DNA from: an uncultured bacterium
GTDB lineage: Bacteria; Hydrogenedentota; Hydrogenedentia; Hydrogenedentales; CAILVY01
Direction of reading: 5' to 3'
NCBI GenBank assembly: GCA_937951485.1
Contig: CALEDJ010000058.1
Span: 1 to 64,000 of the forward strand
Length of the DNA stretch: 64,000 nt
The notes beneath the pieces were generated by a model. That model saw nothing but the letters and a program-made list of their open reading frames with translations. It was not told the DNA's origin and did no database searches. Of this stretch, positions 59,503-64,000 are shown one piece after another; the stretch's first letter is position 1; the number at the start of each line of letters is the position of its first letter. The position numbers and the translations under genes are program-made.

Positions 59503-60936
59503 TTATTTCCTGCGCCGGTAGGCCAGTGCGCCGGCCCCGGCAATCACGCCGACCAGCAGTCCAAGGCCGATGGCCCCTGCGGCGGGCATCTTCTCACCAC
59601 TGCCGCTCTGGAAAGGATTCAGCACCGCTTCAACGTATTGGGCTCGTGTGCGACCCGCGTTTATCGTGTTGTCGTATTCAACCAGATTTGTAAACGTGTC
59701 GCCATCGGGGTCGCCGGCGGCCGATAAAGGTTCACCTACTGTCGTCAGGGTGGTGTAGGCGCCTGTCAGACCGGCCCCCGCCAGGGCGGCGCGCAACGTG
59801 CTGCTGATGGTCGCAAAGCCTGCAAGCACATGTTCATAGGCTGCCATCCCGAATGGAACATATAATGGCTCGGCGCGGACAATTGCCAGATTGGCCTCAA
59901 AGGTGCACACCGCATCATGCGACAGCGGGTGGTTGCGGTTGCAGATGATCTCTGCAAGCACCGCCAGTTCCCAACTGTCCGGAATACCGGAACCGTCCAC
60001 ATCGTGGGTATCCCAATTCCACCCGAACAGCCCATAGAAGAACGCGCCTTCGGCATCAAAATTGGGGCAAGGCTGCAACAAATCACCACTGCAGGGTTCG
60101 CCTTCCCCTTCGCCTTCCCCTTCGCCCTCCCCTTCGCCCTCCCCTTCTCCTTCGCCTTCCCCTTCGCCTCCGCCCTGGTTCACATCGGGGACACCATCGC
60201 CGGTAATCACCACTGCGTAAATGACATCCCAAGGCCCGCGCACGCTCCACATTGGATAGTCATCTCCGGCATCTGCCGCAATAAGCGCCAAGGTTGCAGC
60301 AGACAATGGGTTGCCATAGGGTCCGGGATAATATGTCCACGCACCGCCATTGACACGATACTCAACAGCGACCGAGCCATCCCCGCCCTTTGTCGAACGC
60401 GTCTCGAACAAATCACCAGGGCTGAGTGCAATCGGAACGTTGCCACCAATAACACCGTTATTGTCGCTTGCCAGCACCCACGTACCCCCGCCGATATCCT
60501 CACGGTATTCGATCCCCGCAATCGCCAGTTGTCCTCCGCCTGAACCCGGCGTGGCATCCATGTCAATCCCGAGATAAAAGCGCTTGCGTTGGAGCGTGGG
60601 TGGGTCTCCGCCAAGGTAGTTGCCATCTGTCGGGACGATACAGCCGCCCTGCACCACATATCCATTTGGTTGCTGTGTGGCATCCGGAATGGCCATGTGT
60701 GTCACGCCACCGTCCAGGGTGAAGACGCCCTTGACGCGACCCGCATTCTGGATTTCGGTGCGCCAGGTTCCATCCCCATTCGGAACCCAGTTGAAATAGT
60801 CCGGCGGCGTCGGAACATTAACAACGCCTACCATGATCCCTGTTTCTCCGGGGAGGCCGGAGTAAACAGCCGTTCCGCCCCACGATGCGCCGGCGATGAC
60901 AAGCATGCCTGCCAGAATCGTCAGTGTCTGCCTCAT
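59503..60936 (-). CDS. Secreted protein with (GE)n linker and C-terminal hydrophobic anchor
   Basis: Signal peptide MRQTLTILAGMLVIAGASWG; GEGEGEGEGEGEGEGEGEGEGE; C-term MPAAGAIGLGLLVGVIAGAGALAYRRRK. Confidence 0.88.
   Translation of the reverse strand: MRQTLTILAGMLVIAGASWGGTAVYSGLPGETGIMVGVVNVPTPPDYFNWVPNGDGTWRTEIQNAGRVKGVFTLDGGVTHMAIPDATQQPNGYVVQGGCIVPTDGNYLGGDPPTLQRKRFYLGIDMDATPGSGGGQLAIAGIEYREDIGGGTWVLASDNNGVIGGNVPIALSPGDLFETRSTKGGDGSVAVEYRVNGGAWTYYPGPYGNPLSAATLALIAADAGDDYPMWSVRGPWDVIYAVVITGDGVPDVNQGGGEGEGEGEGEGEGEGEGEGEGEGEPCSGDLLQPCPNFDAEGAFFYGLFGWNWDTHDVDGSGIPDSWELAVLAEIICNRNHPLSHDAVCTFEANLAIVRAEPLYVPFGMAAYEHVLAGFATISSTLRAALAGAGLTGAYTTLTTVGEPLSAAGDPDGDTFTNLVEYDNTINAGRTRAQYVEAVLNPFQSGSGEKMPAAGAIGLGLLVGVIAGAGALAYRRRK
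60096..60172. repeat. Hexamer-like microsatellite encoding the (GE)n linker
   Basis: Repeating ttcgcc/ttcccc/ctcccc triplet pairs. Confidence 0.9.
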
Positions 60937-61410
60937 AATACCGTCTCCTTCGTTGGTGTTAAACGCCGGACAACAGGTTCTTGCCCCACTGTCCAATCAA
61001 ACAACCTGCATTTCAGAATCATGATCTTGCGAAACCCAAATCGCAAGGCATAACCCCTCAGCACAAATACCCTTTGCACCCAGAAACCGCAACCCATTGG
61101 GACTGCAGCTTCCCGATTGCGCCGACGTGACATCTGTTTCAATTGCACATATCTCTTCTTTATCACAAGCAATGATAATGCCAATCGTCGTGCCGCAACT
61201 ATCATTTTTTCCAGCAAAGACTTAGCATAGGCAAGGTGCGGTGGCGGCGTGTCGCAGCATCACAAGAGTGACTCAGAGGTGTCTCAAGAGTGTTGCAATC
61301 GCGACGGACTATGAAGTATAATTATCGCGAAAAAAGCACTTTGGGTCACACGGTAAGTGCAGCATTAAACGGGCAAACACGCGAGGCAGGCTGCTTTTTT
61401 TGAGGTCACA

Positions 61411-62460
<1,050 letters not shown>

Positions 62461-62525
62461 GCGGTCAGCGGCCCGTTGTGCAATCACGCGGCAGGATTTT
62501 CCTCCGGCCGCTATCGAAGGATGCC

Positions 62526-64000
62526 ATGGAAAAAATGCGCTTGGCGGAGGAAGATCAGGGGTGGCGTCGTCTGCTTGTCTATCTGCCGGTATCTGTTGTT
62601 CTCGTAGTGGGGCTGCTGTTCTCCGCGCTTCTCTATATCGATCTGCATCAAAGGCATGTCCAGCGCACACAATTGGGCTTCGAAGGCGACGTCAGCGCCT
62701 ATATTCTGGCATTCGAACTCAAAGTGCAGGCCACCTTGCGGGAACTTGTCCCGATTGCCTTTCAAATCAGTGATTCACCGCCGCAATCTGCGGAACGATT
62801 CGCCGCAATGATGCAACCGTATTTCGCGCGCAATGTCGGCATTCAAGCCCTGCTGTGGGCGCCCGCCACGAAGAATCCCATTGGGGAATCGCAGACACGG
62901 CCGTTGTCATCGGCAGAGGACCCTCCCGGAGGCGGAACCAGACCACCAGGGGATGGCGCCGCGATGACGGCGGCCAGGGAAGAATGGCGTTTTCCCATCC
63001 AATACATCACGCCCGAAGGGCTGGGAGGGATGGTTGCCGGTTTCGATCTGGCGTCTGATCCCGATATCCAACGGGCGATATGGAACGCTGCGCGTCGCCG
63101 GGAAATGTTTCCTATCTCTGGCGCGGCTGCGTTGCGGCATGCGGCAGGAACCGGCAACGTTATGGGTATTATGCCGGTTTATGACGACTTGACATCGGAT
63201 GCATTCTCCACCGAAGCGGTCGGCAATTTCCGCGGTGTCGTGGCAGGTATTTTTGATGTGGGGAAAATCCTGGACGCGGCGGTCAGACGAGTCAAACCCA
63301 GCGGGGTCAACATCCATATCTTCGATACATACGCGCCCTACGGTTTTCAGTTGCTTGCCGTTCGCCGCGACCCCACCAGCACCCTGCCGGCGGTTGATGT
63401 GCGCGAAGACGATATCATTGCATCCGGATACATCCATTTTCGGCACCTGATAGAATTTGGCACCCGACGCTGGACCGTCTTCTGCACGCCTACAGGCGAG
63501 TATCTGGCGGCAACTCAGTCCTGGTGGCCGTGGGTGGGGGTGGCGGTTGTGCTCTATTTCACCGGCCTGCTCGCTCTGTATCTGATAAAGAACATTGGAC
63601 GAACACGCGAAATCGAAGCCCTGGTGCGACGCCGCACTGCTGAATTGCGTTCGGCCAATGACCGGTTGCGCTGGGAAATCACTGAGCGCAAACGCTTCGA
63701 ACAGGAACGCGACGATCTCCTGCGTCTGCTCGAGGATTCCAACGCGTCGCTTGAACGGCTCAATCACCGGTTGGTCCGCAGCAATGAGGACTTGCAGGAT
63801 TTTGCTTTTGTGGTGTCGCATGACTTGAAAGAGCCGCTGCGAAAAATCCGTGTGTTTGCAGAACGCCTCAAGAGCCGGAGCGAAGAAATGCCGGATGACC
63901 GCCGCGCGGAGTATCTGGAACTTATTCTGGATTCCACGAAACGCATGCAGAGCTTGATTGCCGCCATCCTCGATATCTCGCGGGTCGTAACGCATGGCCA
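62526..64000 (+). CDS. CHASE-domain sensor histidine kinase, truncated by window end
   Basis: Manual translation open to base 64000: MEKMRLAEEDQGWRRLLVYLPVSVVLVVGLLFSALLYIDLHQRHVQRTQLGFEGDVSAYI...LQDFAFVVSHDLKEPLRKIRVFAERLKSRSEEM; absent from supplied ORF track. Confidence 0.92.
   Translation, partial: MEKMRLAEEDQGWRRLLVYLPVSVVLVVGLLFSALLYIDLHQRHVQRTQLGFEGDVSAYILAFELKVQATLRELVPIAFQISDSPPQSAERFAAMMQPYFARNVGIQALLWAPATKNPIGESQTRPLSSAEDPPGGGTRPPGDGAAMTAAREEWRFPIQYITPEGLGGMVAGFDLASDPDIQRAIWNAARRREMFPISGAAALRHAAGTGNVMGIMPVYDDLTSDAFSTEAVGNFRGVVAGIFDVGKILDAAVRRVKPSGVNIHIFDTYAPYGFQLLAVRRDPTSTLPAVDVREDDIIASGYIHFRHLIEFGTRRWTVFCTPTGEYLAATQSWWPWVGVAVVLYFTGLLALYLIKNIGRTREIEALVRRRTAELRSANDRLRWEITERKRFEQERDDLLRLLEDSNASLERLNHRLVRSNEDLQDFAFVVSHDLKEPLRKIRVFAERLKSRSEEMPDDRRAEYLELILDSTKRMQSLIAAILDISRVVTHG

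Noticed and set aside
60096-60172. Microsatellite as a CRISPR or regulatory array
   Set aside because: It is in frame and simply encodes the GE linker.

Overview
This 64 kb window comes from a moderately GC-rich, gene-dense bacterial chromosome. The protein styles (GLUG repeats, a tandem 'ISLSELLRxIQFxNxGG' tail, a GEGEGE linker with a C-terminal TM anchor, a DUF1559-type prepilin, several ThuA/Gfo-Idh-MocA/DUF1080 proteins) suggest a Hydrogenedentota/PVC-like lineage; this is inference only. Most of the window is ordinary: a sugar ABC transporter, sugar-acid type catabolism, RsmE, AlaS, FeoAB-DtxR, TrxB, the glyoxylate shunt with a divergent LysR, TrpS, DAHP synthase, RsmA, TrpB2, a VapBC-like pair and one tRNA-Asp. 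The most interesting non-coding structure is two families of small non-autonomous, MITE-like elements. Family A is a ~324-bp element at 48030-48353 with ~17-bp TIRs and a perfect 9-bp target duplication. A second, inverted copy at 1-397 runs off the window edge, carries an internal alternating 54-bp tandem array, and sits on the 5' side of an HTH regulator remnant. Family B is a 98-bp element at 6976-7073 with a perfect 18-bp TIR and a perfect 8-bp target duplication, plus a decayed 98-bp copy at 4287-4384. Other leads are a 52-aa hydrophobic peptide gene with its own apparent promoter and leader hairpin, a 7-bladed propeller-like array inserted inside a LamG domain, and an unlisted CHASE-type histidine kinase ORF running off the right edge. 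I found no CRISPR array, prophage or obvious new multi-gene defence system.
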